Positions 7,208 through 15,670 of a DNA stretch of 41,485 bases are shown one piece after another. Origin of the DNA: Acidobacteriota bacterium (GTDB taxonomy: Bacteria; Acidobacteriota; Vicinamibacteria; Vicinamibacterales; Fen-181). The notes below the pieces were generated by a model that was not told where the DNA came from, did no database searches, and saw only the letters and a list, made by a program, of their open reading frames with translations. The stretch covers positions 1 to 41,485 of the forward strand of contig JANYLG010000025.1 in NCBI GenBank assembly GCA_025363775.1, in the 5' to 3' direction. Position 1 is the stretch's first letter. The number at the start of each line of letters is the position of its first letter. Both the position numbers and the translations under genes were made by a program.

Positions 7208-7472
7208 AGTCCTGTTGCTCGCGCTTGGTCGCGCGCCTTGCGCTGATGATCCGCACGCGTCCCTCGCGTTCGGTGAAGGACACCACGAATAGTCGGCGAT
7301 TGCCCGAATGGCCGATGATCAGTTCGCGCGGTTCGTTGCTGGAGTGAGGCGGGTCGGCGAAGATGCGGGCCAGTGGATCGCGAAAGACCGTGAGCGCTTC
7401 CTCGAACGTCACGAAGTGCTTCATGGCGTTGCCCCTCGCCTTCGACGCGTCCCACTCGAACTCAACGCTCAT
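7188..7472 (-). CDS. brnT: BrnT-family ribonuclease toxin, second pair
   Basis: A 94-residue toxin: VEFEWDASKARGNAMKHFVT at the N-terminus, FEEALTVFRDPLARIFADP in the middle, and VRIISARRATKREQQDYE at the C-terminus. All match BrnT, including the R-I-I-S-A-R-R-A-T-x-x-E-x-x-x-Y-E tail that carries key residues. The canonical K-H-G is K-H-F here. It is the first gene of an overlapping toxin-antitoxin pair. Only about 1.6 kb separates it from the first brnTA, with Uma2 between, so this is a small toxin/nuclease cluster. Confidence 0.9.
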   Translation of the reverse strand: MSVEFEWDASKARGNAMKHFVTFEEALTVFRDPLARIFADPPHSSNEPRELIIGHSGNRRLFVVSFTEREGRVRIISARRATKREQQDYEQNSK

Positions 7473-7574
7473 GCTGTCCCGTCAAGCCTACCACGAAGGC
7501 CCGGGCATCCTTCGGTCGGGCTCACGATCATGCATCAGACGATGGTGACTATTCAGGCAGGCAGAATTCAGGAG

Positions 7575-7680
7575 TCAGTGTTGTCCGCCGAACCGGAACA
7601 CGACCCCGGCCGAGATCACCAGTTCACGTGAACTCGGTGACGCGGAAGGCGTTCAACCGGCTGATGGTCGCCACGACAAG
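7575..7680 (-). pseudogene. Frameshifted C-terminal remnant of an outer-membrane beta-barrel protein
   Basis: On the minus strand the last codons read RELVISAGVVFRFGGQH and stop; the preceding segment, one frame over, reads ATISRLNAFRVTEFT. A C-terminal strand ending V-F-R-F-G-G is typical of outer-membrane porin-like or TonB-linked barrels in Acidobacteria. Joining the two needs a frameshift near 7627. The rest of the gene is absent, the hairpin and permease gene beginning at once upstream. Confidence 0.35.
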
Positions 7681-7683
7681 AAG

Positions 7684-7699
7684 CAGCCCCTCCGGGCTG
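7684..7699 (-). terminator. Hairpin just after the truncated permease gene
   Basis: CAGCCC-N4-GGGCTG, a perfect 6-bp GC stem, lies 12 nt after the permease stop and on the minus strand is followed by CTTCTTG, a weak T-rich tail. It may act as a terminator. It is joined to GGGGTCAGA, a motif shared with 18207-18215, so it may instead belong to a repeat. Confidence 0.4.
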
Positions 7700-7711
7700 G
7701 GGTCAGATCAG

Positions 7712-9280
7712 TCATTCCGCCCGCATCACCGTCACCTGGTCCACCTTCGTCGCCTGCCGGGCAGGCAGATAGCTGGCCACGAGCGTCGACGCGATCAGCA
7801 GCAGGGACACGCCGGCGAGCACCGTCAGATTCACGGGACGCACGCCGTAGAGCAGACTCGCCCAGACCCGGTTCGACGCCAGCGCTGCCACAAGCCCAAT
7901 CGCCACACCCACGAGCGACAGCTTCATCCCTTGCCCCACCACGAGCCGGAGCACGTCGCTCGTGCCCGCGCCCATCGCCACGCGGATGCCGAACTCGTGC
8001 CTGCGCTGCGAGGCCCAATAGCTCGTCACGCCGTAGAGCCCGATCGCGGCGAGGAGCAGCGCCAGCAGCCCGGACCCGCCCACCACCGCGCCGGCCAGCC
8101 GCTCGAAGAAGCGACCGCCGGCGATCTCCCTGTCCAATGTCCGCGGATTGAACAGCGGGAGATTCACGTCCAAGGCCACGGCCTCGCGCTGAACGGCGGA
8201 GACGAACGCCAGAGGGCTGACCGAGGTTCTGACGTGGAGCACGTGCCTGGAGCCGGCCCACGGATCCCGCTGGAAGAGCGGCTCGTAGAGGAAAGGCCGA
8301 GGCCCGTCCGGGGTCGGCCGATCGCTGGCCACGCCAACGACCTCGCGACCGGAGCGTTCGCCGTCGATCCACAGCAGTTGGCCGAGAGGAATCGCGCCGA
8401 GCCAGAGCCTGCGCGCGAGCGTTTCGTTGACGATCACGACCGGCCCCGCGCCCTCGTGGTCCCGATCGGAGAAGTCCCGCCCGCGGACGAGCCCCGCGCC
8501 CATGGTCCGGAAGAAGCCAGGCAGCCAGCGCCACGTGCGGCTGTCGATCGACGCCAGCGCTCCGGGATCGGCGACGGCGAACATCGCCAGCGGCACCCAG
8601 ATGTCGTACGCTTCCGACGTCGTGTGCCCCCGAAAGCCAGGGGACGCGACGCCGACAACGGTGAAGCGCCGCCCGTTCAGGGTCACCGGCTTCCCCACGA
8701 GATCGGGATTTGCGTCGAACAGACCGTGCCACAATCGGTCACTGATCACGGCCACGGGATCCCCCTGAGCGTGTCGCTCCTCTTCGGGGAGAAAGATGCG
8801 GCCACGGACCGCGCTGGCGCCGAGGACAGCGAAGTAGTCGCTCGACACCAGAGCAGCCTGCACTCGACGCGTCTCGCTTCCGCGACCGACGTCGAGCACG
8901 GTGGTACGGTAGGCCATCAGCCCGGAGAACACGTGGTTCAGGTCCCGCAGATCCGCGTAGTCCGGATAGGTCATCTCTCCGACGAGTTTCTCCCCTCGGG
9001 TGCCGCGAACATCCACCAACCTGTCGGGGTCGCTCACGCCAGGCGGGGGCCGAAGGAAGTAGGCGTCTACGAGGTTGAAGATCGCGGCGCTCGCGCCGAT
9101 GCCGAGCGTCAGGATGAGCATCACGGACACGCTGAAGGCAGGGCTGTGGAGCAGCCCGGGCGAGAGGTTACCGCGGTGTGTCCGAGACTGTCCCTGGGAC
9201 CAGCCAGACAACTGGATCTTCCCGCTGCGGTCCTGGCCCTTGCGGGCCGCCTTCACGTTGGTCACCATGCCGGTGACCAC
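7712..9280 (-). pseudogene. ADOP-type FtsX/MacB-like permease with large in-frame internal deletion
   Basis: An open frame of 522 residues from a family of about 800. The N-terminal half has the first membrane helix (FSVSVMLILTLGIGASAAIF) and the first periplasmic domain up to SIDSRTWRWL at about residue 253; the next residues are PGFFRTMGAGLVRGRDF, which in intact relatives belong to the second periplasmic domain. The intact ADOP gene at 13095 shows about 330 residues between the equivalent points, including the middle helices. The C-terminal half (VVIVNETLARRLW, three helices, LLAAIGLYGVTSYW, ending VDQVTVMRAE) is normal. The usual start (an amphipathic R-x-L-x-H-S-P-A-F leader after a clear ATG) is also replaced by unrelated sequence. 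Function as a permease is doubtful. Confidence 0.8.
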
Positions 9281-9288
9281 GCTCTGGC

Positions 9289-9442
9289 TTGAAGAAACGG
9301 GTGCTCATGGATACTGGGCCTCTCGTGGCCAGCCTCAACCGCCGGGATCGCTTCCACCTCTGGGCCAAGGCACGGTTGAGCGAACTCGAGCCGCCGATCT
9401 CCACCTGTGAACCGGTGCTGGCGGAAGCCTGCTTCCTCTTGC
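9289..9442 (+). pseudogene. N-terminal half of a PIN-domain (VapC-like) nuclease, cut by a repeat
   Basis: From a TTG the frame reads KKRVLMDTGPLVASLNRRDR, then HLWAKARLSELEPPISTCEP and VLAEACFLL. This is the first half of a PIN domain: the catalytic Asp in M-D-T-G-P-L-V and the Glu in L-A-E-A-C-F. The family is about 130 residues. Similarity stops exactly where the 176-bp repeat copy B begins (9443), and the frame then runs on in repeat sequence without PIN features. The conserved C-terminal Asp residues are missing, so the toxin should be inactive. No partner antitoxin is seen upstream. Confidence 0.75.
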
Positions 9443-9619
9443 GCCTGAAGGCGCGACGCGGGACAGTGAACCGCAGGGCCGCCGCGCTGTTGCTGCCAGC
9501 CTGGCCACGGCCCCTGTCGCAGTCGCTGCAACAACCGGGTCGCGCTGCCGGCGCCCATTCCAGAGTCTCCCGGCAGAATCACGCTACGATTCCGGCGTTG
9601 CGTTGGCTTCTCCTCGACC
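9443..9619. repeat. Dispersed ~176-bp repeat, copy B
   Basis: About 90 percent identical to 6014-6189 with sharp edges at GCCTGAAGG on the left and TCGACC on the right. The left edge truncates the PIN gene, indicating that the element or a recombination through it replaced the 3' half of that gene. No open frame is kept in both copies with convincing codon bias. Confidence 0.85.
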
Positions 9620-9821
9620 GTCTTCACGCTCAAGCCCACGGACCCGAAACAGCCGGACCGCGTGGAGCGGGCGCTCGACGTCCCGTTGCAGTCGCGATTG
9701 GACAGACGGCGACCGTGCCGCTATCGCCGCCTGCGGCCCTCGCAGACTCTGCGATCGTCGGTCAACCAAAGACGCGCAATGTCTGCGGGTTCTCGAGGGC
9801 CCGGTCGCTCTCCAACTTCGC
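9620..9821. other. Non-coding gap before the polyamine genes
   Basis: About 200 bases between the repeat and the deoxyhypusine-synthase-like operon. Short frames exist on both strands but none has family similarity or a ribosome site that I can support. The promoter of the downstream operon lies at its right end. Confidence 0.5.
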
Positions 9822-9827
9822 TATAAT
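9822..9827 (+). promoter_or_regulatory. -10 element of the deoxyhypusine-synthase-like operon
   Basis: A perfect TATAAT, 38 nt before the ATG, unusual in this GC-rich sequence. No convincing -35 hexamer is found at 16-18 nt upstream. The expected start is near 9834, giving a leader of about 32 nt containing GGAG at 9850-9853. Confidence 0.55.
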
Positions 9828-9865
9828 GCCAGGATTCACTCAGATGTGTGGAGCGGACTGATCAC

Positions 9866-11077
9866 ATGGCCAAGAAGCACACTGCACCCCAACGTCGGTA
9901 TCGCGCAGACCTGTCGGACACGCCCGAGTGGCTCAAGAAGAAGACGTGCCCGAACCGGGACAAGTACATGTCGGGCAAGCGGGTGCTGCCGAAGAACCTG
10001 ACCGGCAAGGAGAAGCTCGAGGACATCGTGGACGACGCCTTTCTGGCGTACAACTCGGGGCGACTCCGCGAGGCGTGCCAGTTGTTCTCGGGGAAGATGC
10101 TCGAGGCGGACGTCACGATCGGCATGAGCCTGTCGGGCGCGCTGACGCCCGCGGGGCTTGGCTGCTCGTCGATCGTGCCGCTCATCAAGGCCGGCTTCGT
10201 GGACTGGATCGTCTCCACGGGCGCGATTCTCTATCACGATTTGCACTTCGCCTTGAACTACCCGATCCGGATGGGCAGCTTCAAGATGGACGACACACAG
10301 CTTCGCGACAACGACATCGTCCGCGTCTACGATGTACTGATGGGCTACAGCGACTGCCTGATGGCCACCGACGACACGTTGCGCGGCATCCTGACCCTGC
10401 CCGCGTTCCAGAAGGAAATGGGCACCGCGGAATTGCACAACCTGCTCGGCAAGTACGCCGCGGAATGGGAGCGCAAGGCGGGGTTGAAGGATGTGTCGGT
10501 GCTCGCCGCCGCGTATCGCGCCGGCGTGCCCTGCTACACGTCGTCACCGGGCGACTCGACCATCGGCATGAACGTGGCGGGCGTGGAGCTGCGCGGCAAC
10601 AAGCTGCGGCTGAACCCGTCGACCGACGTCAACGAGACGACGGCGTTCGTCCTGGCGGCGAAGCGGTCGGGCGGGAAGAGCGCGGTGGTGCTGTGGGGGG
10701 GCGGCAGCCCGAAGAACTTCATGCTGCAGACCGAGCCGCAGATCCAGGAAGTGCTGCGCATCAAGGAGTTCGGGCAGGACTACTTCCTCCAGGTCACCGA
10801 CGCGCGGCCCGACACGGGTGGGTTGAGCGGCGCGACGCCGAGCGAAGCGGTGAGCTGGGGCAAGGTCGATCCGGATCGGCTGCCCGACGCCGTCGTCTGC
10901 TACACCGATACGACGATCGCGATGCCGATTCTCACCCATTACGCGCTGGCCACGCACAAGAGGCGGAAGCTGCGTCGGCTGTACGACGCGCGCCCGGTCA
11001 TGGTGAAGGCGCTGACGAAGGAATACTTCAAGGGCAACAAGGTGAAGATGCTCGACGGTTCCGAGCCGGTGTTCTAG
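9866..11077 (+). CDS. Deoxyhypusine synthase family protein (probable polyamine aminobutyltransferase)
   Basis: A 403-residue bacterial member of the deoxyhypusine synthase family. Eukaryotic and archaeal members transfer the aminobutyl group of spermidine to a lysine of eIF5A using NAD; bacteria lack eIF5A, and bacterial relatives are thought to act on a small polyamine instead, making homospermidine or similar. The active-site lysine is kept: K333 in SEAVSWGKVD. Other landmarks are MSLSGALTPAGLG (about 87-99), VSTGAILYHDLHFALNYPIR, and GVPCYTSSPGDSTIGMN. The start at MAKKHT follows GGAG by 12 nt. The decarboxylase gene begins 11 nt after its stop, so the pair probably forms a polyamine pathway: decarboxylation gives a diamine and this enzyme extends it (inference). 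Confidence 0.85.
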   Translation: MAKKHTAPQRRYRADLSDTPEWLKKKTCPNRDKYMSGKRVLPKNLTGKEKLEDIVDDAFLAYNSGRLREACQLFSGKMLEADVTIGMSLSGALTPAGLGCSSIVPLIKAGFVDWIVSTGAILYHDLHFALNYPIRMGSFKMDDTQLRDNDIVRVYDVLMGYSDCLMATDDTLRGILTLPAFQKEMGTAELHNLLGKYAAEWERKAGLKDVSVLAAAYRAGVPCYTSSPGDSTIGMNVAGVELRGNKLRLNPSTDVNETTAFVLAAKRSGGKSAVVLWGGGSPKNFMLQTEPQIQEVLRIKEFGQDYFLQVTDARPDTGGLSGATPSEAVSWGKVDPDRLPDAVVCYTDTTIAMPILTHYALATHKRRKLRRLYDARPVMVKALTKEYFKGNKVKMLDGSEPVF

Positions 11078-11088
11078 CGGTCCTGACC

Positions 11089-12234
11089 ATGTCCTCCAAG
11101 ATCCATCCCAAGCAGCTTCAGGCCCTCGCGGCCGAGCACGGCACGCCGCTGGTGGTCGTGGACCACGATGCCATTCGGCAGAACTACGCCACCTTCAAGC
11201 GGTACCTGCCGCGCGTGCAGGCGTACTATGCGGTCAAGGCGAATCCGGCGCCTGAAATCGTGCAGACGCTTTACAAGGCCGGCGCGAGCTTCGACGTGGC
11301 GTCGTTCCCGGAGTTCATGCTCGTGTACGAGCTGATTCGCCGGCGCCCGGCGCGGGAACGCCAGGAATTCGTGTGGGACAAGATCGTCTACGCGAACCCG
11401 GTGAAGGCCAAGGAGACGCTCGAGGAGCTCAACAAGTACAAGCCGCTGGTGACGTTCGACAACCGCACGGAAATTGGGAAGGTGCAGGAGCACGCGCCGA
11501 CCGCGGGTCTTCTCGTGCGGATTCGCGTGCCGAACACCGGCTCGATGGTGGAGCTGTCATCGAAGTTCGGTTGCGAGCCCGGCGAGGCGGTGGCTCTCAT
11601 CGAGGAGGCGCGCGACGCGGGTCTCGTGGTGGAGGGGTTGAGCTTTCACGTCGGCAGCCAGTGCACGAACTTCGAGAACTTCGTGCAGGCGCTGAACATG
11701 TCGGCGGCCGTGATGGAGGAGGCGAAGTCGCGTGGGTTCGAGCTGAAGATCCTCGATATCGGCGGCGGCTTCCCCGTGCGCTACAACCGGCACGTGGCGC
11801 CGTTCAGCCTGCTGGCGAAGAAGATCAACACGGAGATCGATCGGCTGTTCCCGAAAGAGATGGAGATCATCGCCGAGCCCGGCCGCTTCTTCGTGGCCAC
11901 GGCGGTCACATCAATCGCGACGGTCATCGGCAAGGCCGTGCGCGACGGGAAGACCTGCTACTACATCGACGACAGCGTCTACCACACCTTCTCGGGCATC
12001 ATCTTCGACCACTGCCCGTACCACGTCAAGTCGTTCAGGAAGGGGGAGACGGAGGTGTGCGCGGTGTTTGGGCAAACGTGCGACGGGCTCGACACAATCT
12101 CGCAGTCAGAGGTGCTGCCCGACCTGCGGCTCGACGACCTCGTGTACTCGGAGGACATCGGGGCCTACAGCAACGCCTCAGCGACCTGGTTCAACGGGTT
12201 CCCGCCCGCAAAGGTCGTGCACATCAACCAATAG
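11089..12234 (+). CDS. Type III PLP-dependent ornithine/diamino-acid decarboxylase
   Basis: A 381-residue alanine-racemase-fold decarboxylase. K50 in YYAVKANP forms the Schiff base with PLP; FHVGSQ, DIGGGFP and EPGRF (phosphate-binding Gly-rich loop) follow in order, and C331-D332 in GQTCDGLD is the substrate Cys-Asp motif contributed to the partner's active site in the dimer. The ending SNASATWFNGFPP is typical of ornithine decarboxylases and their relatives. Length fits the short bacterial ornithine decarboxylase / lysine-ornithine decarboxylase branch; carboxynorspermidine decarboxylase is less likely from these motifs. It is the second gene of an operon with the deoxyhypusine-synthase-like enzyme and likely makes putrescine or cadaverine. 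Confidence 0.88.
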   Translation: MSSKIHPKQLQALAAEHGTPLVVVDHDAIRQNYATFKRYLPRVQAYYAVKANPAPEIVQTLYKAGASFDVASFPEFMLVYELIRRRPARERQEFVWDKIVYANPVKAKETLEELNKYKPLVTFDNRTEIGKVQEHAPTAGLLVRIRVPNTGSMVELSSKFGCEPGEAVALIEEARDAGLVVEGLSFHVGSQCTNFENFVQALNMSAAVMEEAKSRGFELKILDIGGGFPVRYNRHVAPFSLLAKKINTEIDRLFPKEMEIIAEPGRFFVATAVTSIATVIGKAVRDGKTCYYIDDSVYHTFSGIIFDHCPYHVKSFRKGETEVCAVFGQTCDGLDTISQSEVLPDLRLDDLVYSEDIGAYSNASATWFNGFPPAKVVHINQ

Positions 12235-12270
12235 GACCGGAGTGTCGTCCTCGGGCAGTCCCCTTCCGCG

Positions 12271-12741
12271 CTATGTCTCGAGGACCTCGGATACCCTCGA
12301 AATGCGGTCCTTCTGAATCAGGTACTGCCGCTCGCCTGAGTGCAGCAGCAGAAAGGCCTCCGGACGATTCAGGTAATCGGCTAGCCGGCGCTGGTCCTGC
12401 GGCATGTCAATCACGACCTCGCCCTCGAGGCGCTCGTGTCCCGTTTCGATGAACACGCGGAGGACCACCGACGCCGATTCCCATGACGGCTCGTCCTCGC
12501 GTCGCGCTGTGGGCACGCACAGGGACAGCACCTGTCGCTTGTTGACGAGAATCGCCGAGGGCGCCTGGTGCAGCCGAAGCGGGAAGAACAGCGGCGGGCC
12601 GTTGATCCATTCCTGCGGCAGCATCGGGCCCGCCCGCACGGCGGACACCGTGGGCATGTAGACGGTGCCTTCGAGGATCGTGCCGTCCACGAGGCTGACT
12701 TCCGCCTCGATCTGAACCGTGGGAACTCTGAGATCGTACAT
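12271..12741 (-). CDS. Conserved hypothetical protein with two similar halves
   Basis: A 156-residue protein starting MYDLRVPTVQIEAEVSL, with no signal peptide or membrane segment. I recognise no function; it resembles small uncharacterised Acidobacteria proteins. The two halves share a pattern: DGTILEGTVYMPTVSAV ... WINGPPLFFPLRL ... AILVNKRQV in the first, and HERLEGEVVIDMPQDQRRL ... LNRPEAFLLLHS ... YLIQKDRI in the second. Each half has L-E-G-x-V, N-x-P-x-x-F, then I-x-K, suggesting a duplicated small beta-barrel. It is transcribed towards the decarboxylase gene (convergent). A GTG at 12762 is an alternative start. Confidence 0.65.
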   Translation of the reverse strand: MYDLRVPTVQIEAEVSLVDGTILEGTVYMPTVSAVRAGPMLPQEWINGPPLFFPLRLHQAPSAILVNKRQVLSLCVPTARREDEPSWESASVVLRVFIETGHERLEGEVVIDMPQDQRRLADYLNRPEAFLLLHSGERQYLIQKDRISRVSEVLET

Positions 12742-12960
12742 ATCTGTTCGTTCCGGGGACACCCGTGTTATCGGCAGATGCCCGTCCGCGAAAAAGGGGT
12801 GATTGGGGGTCCGACCATCTTTTTCTTGCCGCTATTCGCTTTCGGGACGCCGTGTGCCCCGCCCGGACAGCCATCAGCCACAACGTTCGAGGCTGAGGCG
12901 CCAGGGGTTTCAGATTCCAGGGGGCCGGCAGAGACGTGCTTCAACCGTGACGATCTCACC

Positions 12961-12977
12961 CCTGGACGATGTCCAGG
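12961..12977. promoter_or_regulatory. Perfect palindrome upstream of the ADOP permease
   Basis: CCTGGAC-GAT-GTCCAGG, 7-bp arms around a 3-nt centre, lies 117 nt before the permease ATG in an otherwise featureless gap (12742-13094). It could be an operator or a short RNA hairpin. I found no convincing -35/-10 pair in this gap. Confidence 0.4.
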
Positions 12978-13094
12978 CGGCACGATTCTCGCTTCGGGCT
13001 GATAGTCTCATGCGCGAAGTCTTCGACGTCGGGGAACCCGGCCGACTCCTTTGGCTCCGGCTCGGCTGGGTTATGCCGGAATGAGGTACTCCAC

Positions 13095-15590
13095 ATGTGG
13101 AACGATATCCGGTTCGCGTTGCGTACTCTCCAGCGCGCCCCGATGTTCGCGGGAATCGCGGTGCTCTCGCTCGCGCTCGGCATCGGCGCCAACACCGCCA
13201 TCTTCTCCCTTCTCGACCAGGTACTCGTCCGCAGTCTTCGCGTCGCCGACCCACATCGACTCGTGGCCTTCCACCTGTCCGACGGGTTTCCCGGCTGGGC
13301 GCACTCCGACAACAACGAATCGGTCTTCTCGTACCCGCTCTACAAGGATCTGCGGGATCGGACTCAGGTCTTCGACGGCGTGATTGCCCGGGCGTCAGCC
13401 CCGGTGAGCGTGTCGGACGGGGGCACCAGCGAACGTGCGCGGGCGGAACTCGTGTCCGGGAACCTGTTTCAGGTGCTCGGCGTCAATCCGGTTCTCGGCC
13501 GCGCGATCGCTCCCTCGGACGATACGGCTCCTGGCGCAAACCCCGTCGTGATGCTCAGCAACGCCTACTGGAAGAAGCGGTTTGGCGCGAGTCCGGCCGT
13601 CTTGGGCCGGAAGATTCTGGTGAATGCTCATCCGATGGTGGTCATCGGGGTCGTGCCGCCGACATTTCGCGGGATGATCGTCGGCAACGTACCCGATCTG
13701 TTCGTGCCCATCGCGATGAAGCGCGAGATCACGCCGACCTGGTTTGCCCTCGATGACCGGCGGACGTCGTGGCTGACCATCCTGGGCCGGCTGAAGCCAG
13801 GCGTCTCGGCCGAGCAGGCGCGGGCGAAAACGAGCGGTCTGTTCAATGGCCTTCTCGACGACCTGCTGAGTGAACTGAAGCGGCCTCGGGAGAGTCGCCA
13901 GGGGCAGATGCTCGCCGGAATCCGTCTCGATCTCCTGCCCGCCGCCCAGGGCGTGAACGAGTTGAAGCGTGATTTCGAGAGCGCGCTGGTCGCGTTGATG
14001 GGGATGGTCGGCCTCGTGCTGCTCATCGCCTGCGCCAACGTGGCCGGACTGGTGACCGCCCGGGCCGCCAGCCGGCAGAAGGAGATCGCGGTTCGCCTGG
14101 CGCTCGGCGCGAAACGCCGGGACCTCGCGCGCCAGTTGCTCGTCGAGAGCGTCCTGCTCGCCCTGGCCGGCGGCTTCGTTGGCCTGCTGCTCGCGACCTG
14201 GACGATCGATGGCCTGCTGTCGGTGATGGGGCCGGACATGGAAGGAACGGTGAGCAGCGGCCTTGATCCCCGCCTGATCCTCTTCACCCTCGGGTTGTCG
14301 GTCGGCGCGGGGTTGCTCTTTGGCCTCGTACCCGCGATGCAGGCAACGAGGCCGCGCGTGGCCGACGTCCTCAAGGACCAGGCCGCCACCGTCGCGTCCG
14401 GCACGGGCCAGGCGCGGTTCAGGCGAGCGCTGGTCGTCGCGCAGGTGGCGCTGTCGCTGCTGTTGCTCGTGGCCGCCGGCCTGTTCGGCCGCAGCGTCGC
14501 GAATCTGATGCGGGTCGATCCCGGTTTCCGCACGAGCCACGTGATGACGTTCGCCGTCGATCCGACGCTCCAGGGCTACCCGGCCGCCCGCGTGTACGAC
14601 TTCTATCGTGAGTTGCAGCAGCGGCTCCGCAGCCTGCCAGGCGTCGAGGCGGTGGGGGCGGTCAACCCGGGACCGTTCACCAATTCCGACCGGAGCGGCA
14701 ACTTCACCATCGAGGGCTACCAGGCGAAAGACGCCGACGATGCGCGTGCGTCCGTCGCCATGGCGGGCAGCGACTACTTCAAGGCGCTGCGCATCCCGGT
14801 CAGCCCGGGACGCGAACTCGACGACCAGGACGTCCAGGGCGGTCGGAGCGTTGCGATCGTCAACGAGGCATTTGTCCGCAAGTACTCGCAGGGACGTCCG
14901 ATGCTCGGGCGCCATCTCGCCCGGGGCGCGGGCGACGGCGTGGTCGCGGACCACGAGATCGTCGGCATCGTCGGGGACTTCAAGCACGGGGACCTCCGCG
15001 AGCAGGTCCGTCCGACCGTGTTCTTTCCCTATCCGCAGAGCGAACGCCCGGAGAGCCTGACGTTCTACATCCGATCGGCACGGTCCGATTCGGAGGTCGC
15101 GGGGGCGGTGCGCCGGATCGTGCGGGAACTCGACCAGAATCTGCCCGTCTTCGACGTGCAACGGATGAGCGCGTTCATCGACGCGGCGACGACGACCGAG
15201 CGGTTGATCGCGATCCTCTCGGCCGCCTTCGGCGTGCTCGCCACGCTGCTCGCCGCCGTCGGCCTCTATGGCGTCATCGCCTACATCGTGCTGCGGCGAA
15301 CCCCGGAAATAGGCGTGCGCATGGCGCTCGGCGCGCGGCCCGGCGAGGTCCTGGGACTCGTGATGCGCGAGGTGGGGCTGCTGCTGGCGGCCGGCCTCGC
15401 GATCGGCTTGCCAGCGGCCCTCGTCGCGGGCCGGTTCGTGGAGTCGCAGCTCTTCGGTCTGGGTGCGCGGGACCCGATGGTCTTTCTGGCAGCGCTGGTT
15501 GGCCTTGGTGCGGTGGGATTGACAGCCGGCCTGATCCCGGCGCTGCGCGCCGCGACACTCGACCCGATTCGGGCGTTGCGCCACGAGTAA
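13095..15590 (+). CDS. ADOP-family (acidobacterial duplicated orphan permease) FtsX/MacB-like protein
   Basis: An 831-residue permease. The ATG at 13095 follows GAGG by 8 nt and opens MWNDIRFALRTLQRAPMFAG. Layout: first membrane helix (about 20-45, IAVLSLALGIGANTAIFSLL), periplasmic MacB-like domain, a block of three helices at about 300-460 (with ARAASRQKEIAVRLALGAKR), a further helix, a second periplasmic domain, and three C-terminal helices ending DPIRALRHE. This is two FtsX-like halves fused, as in ADOP proteins, which are very numerous in Acidobacteria and lack their own adjacent ATPase, as here. They are believed to be MacB-like exporters or mechanotransmission proteins; no substrate is known. 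Confidence 0.9.
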   Translation: MWNDIRFALRTLQRAPMFAGIAVLSLALGIGANTAIFSLLDQVLVRSLRVADPHRLVAFHLSDGFPGWAHSDNNESVFSYPLYKDLRDRTQVFDGVIARASAPVSVSDGGTSERARAELVSGNLFQVLGVNPVLGRAIAPSDDTAPGANPVVMLSNAYWKKRFGASPAVLGRKILVNAHPMVVIGVVPPTFRGMIVGNVPDLFVPIAMKREITPTWFALDDRRTSWLTILGRLKPGVSAEQARAKTSGLFNGLLDDLLSELKRPRESRQGQMLAGIRLDLLPAAQGVNELKRDFESALVALMGMVGLVLLIACANVAGLVTARAASRQKEIAVRLALGAKRRDLARQLLVESVLLALAGGFVGLLLATWTIDGLLSVMGPDMEGTVSSGLDPRLILFTLGLSVGAGLLFGLVPAMQATRPRVADVLKDQAATVASGTGQARFRRALVVAQVALSLLLLVAAGLFGRSVANLMRVDPGFRTSHVMTFAVDPTLQGYPAARVYDFYRELQQRLRSLPGVEAVGAVNPGPFTNSDRSGNFTIEGYQAKDADDARASVAMAGSDYFKALRIPVSPGRELDDQDVQGGRSVAIVNEAFVRKYSQGRPMLGRHLARGAGDGVVADHEIVGIVGDFKHGDLREQVRPTVFFPYPQSERPESLTFYIRSARSDSEVAGAVRRIVRELDQNLPVFDVQRMSAFIDAATTTERLIAILSAAFGVLATLLAAVGLYGVIAYIVLRRTPEIGVRMALGARPGEVLGLVMREVGLLLAAGLAIGLPAALVAGRFVESQLFGLGARDPMVFLAALVGLGAVGLTAGLIPALRAATLDPIRALRHE

Positions 15591-15611
15591 CCTCGATGGA
15601 GCAGTCCAGCT

Positions 15612-15660
15612 TGTGCCTTGCGGCTGGCGACCTGCGGCCTTGCTTCAGCCGTCAGCCTTC
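15612..15660. repeat. Degenerate heptamer array in a convergent gap
   Basis: Between the ADOP and GH127 stops the sequence can be cut into 7-base units such as TGCGGCT, TGCGGCC, AGCCGTC, AGCCTTC. The period is clear but units are diverged. It fills most of the 80-bp gap. Confidence 0.55.
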
Positions 15661-15670
15661 ATCCTTGTCT

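Noticed and set aside
9928-11090. Plus-strand frame overlapping the deoxyhypusine-synthase-like gene and running into the decarboxylase
   Set aside because: It is a shifted reading with Arg/Gly-rich nonsense over the first gene; only its second half is the real decarboxylase, which starts at 11089.
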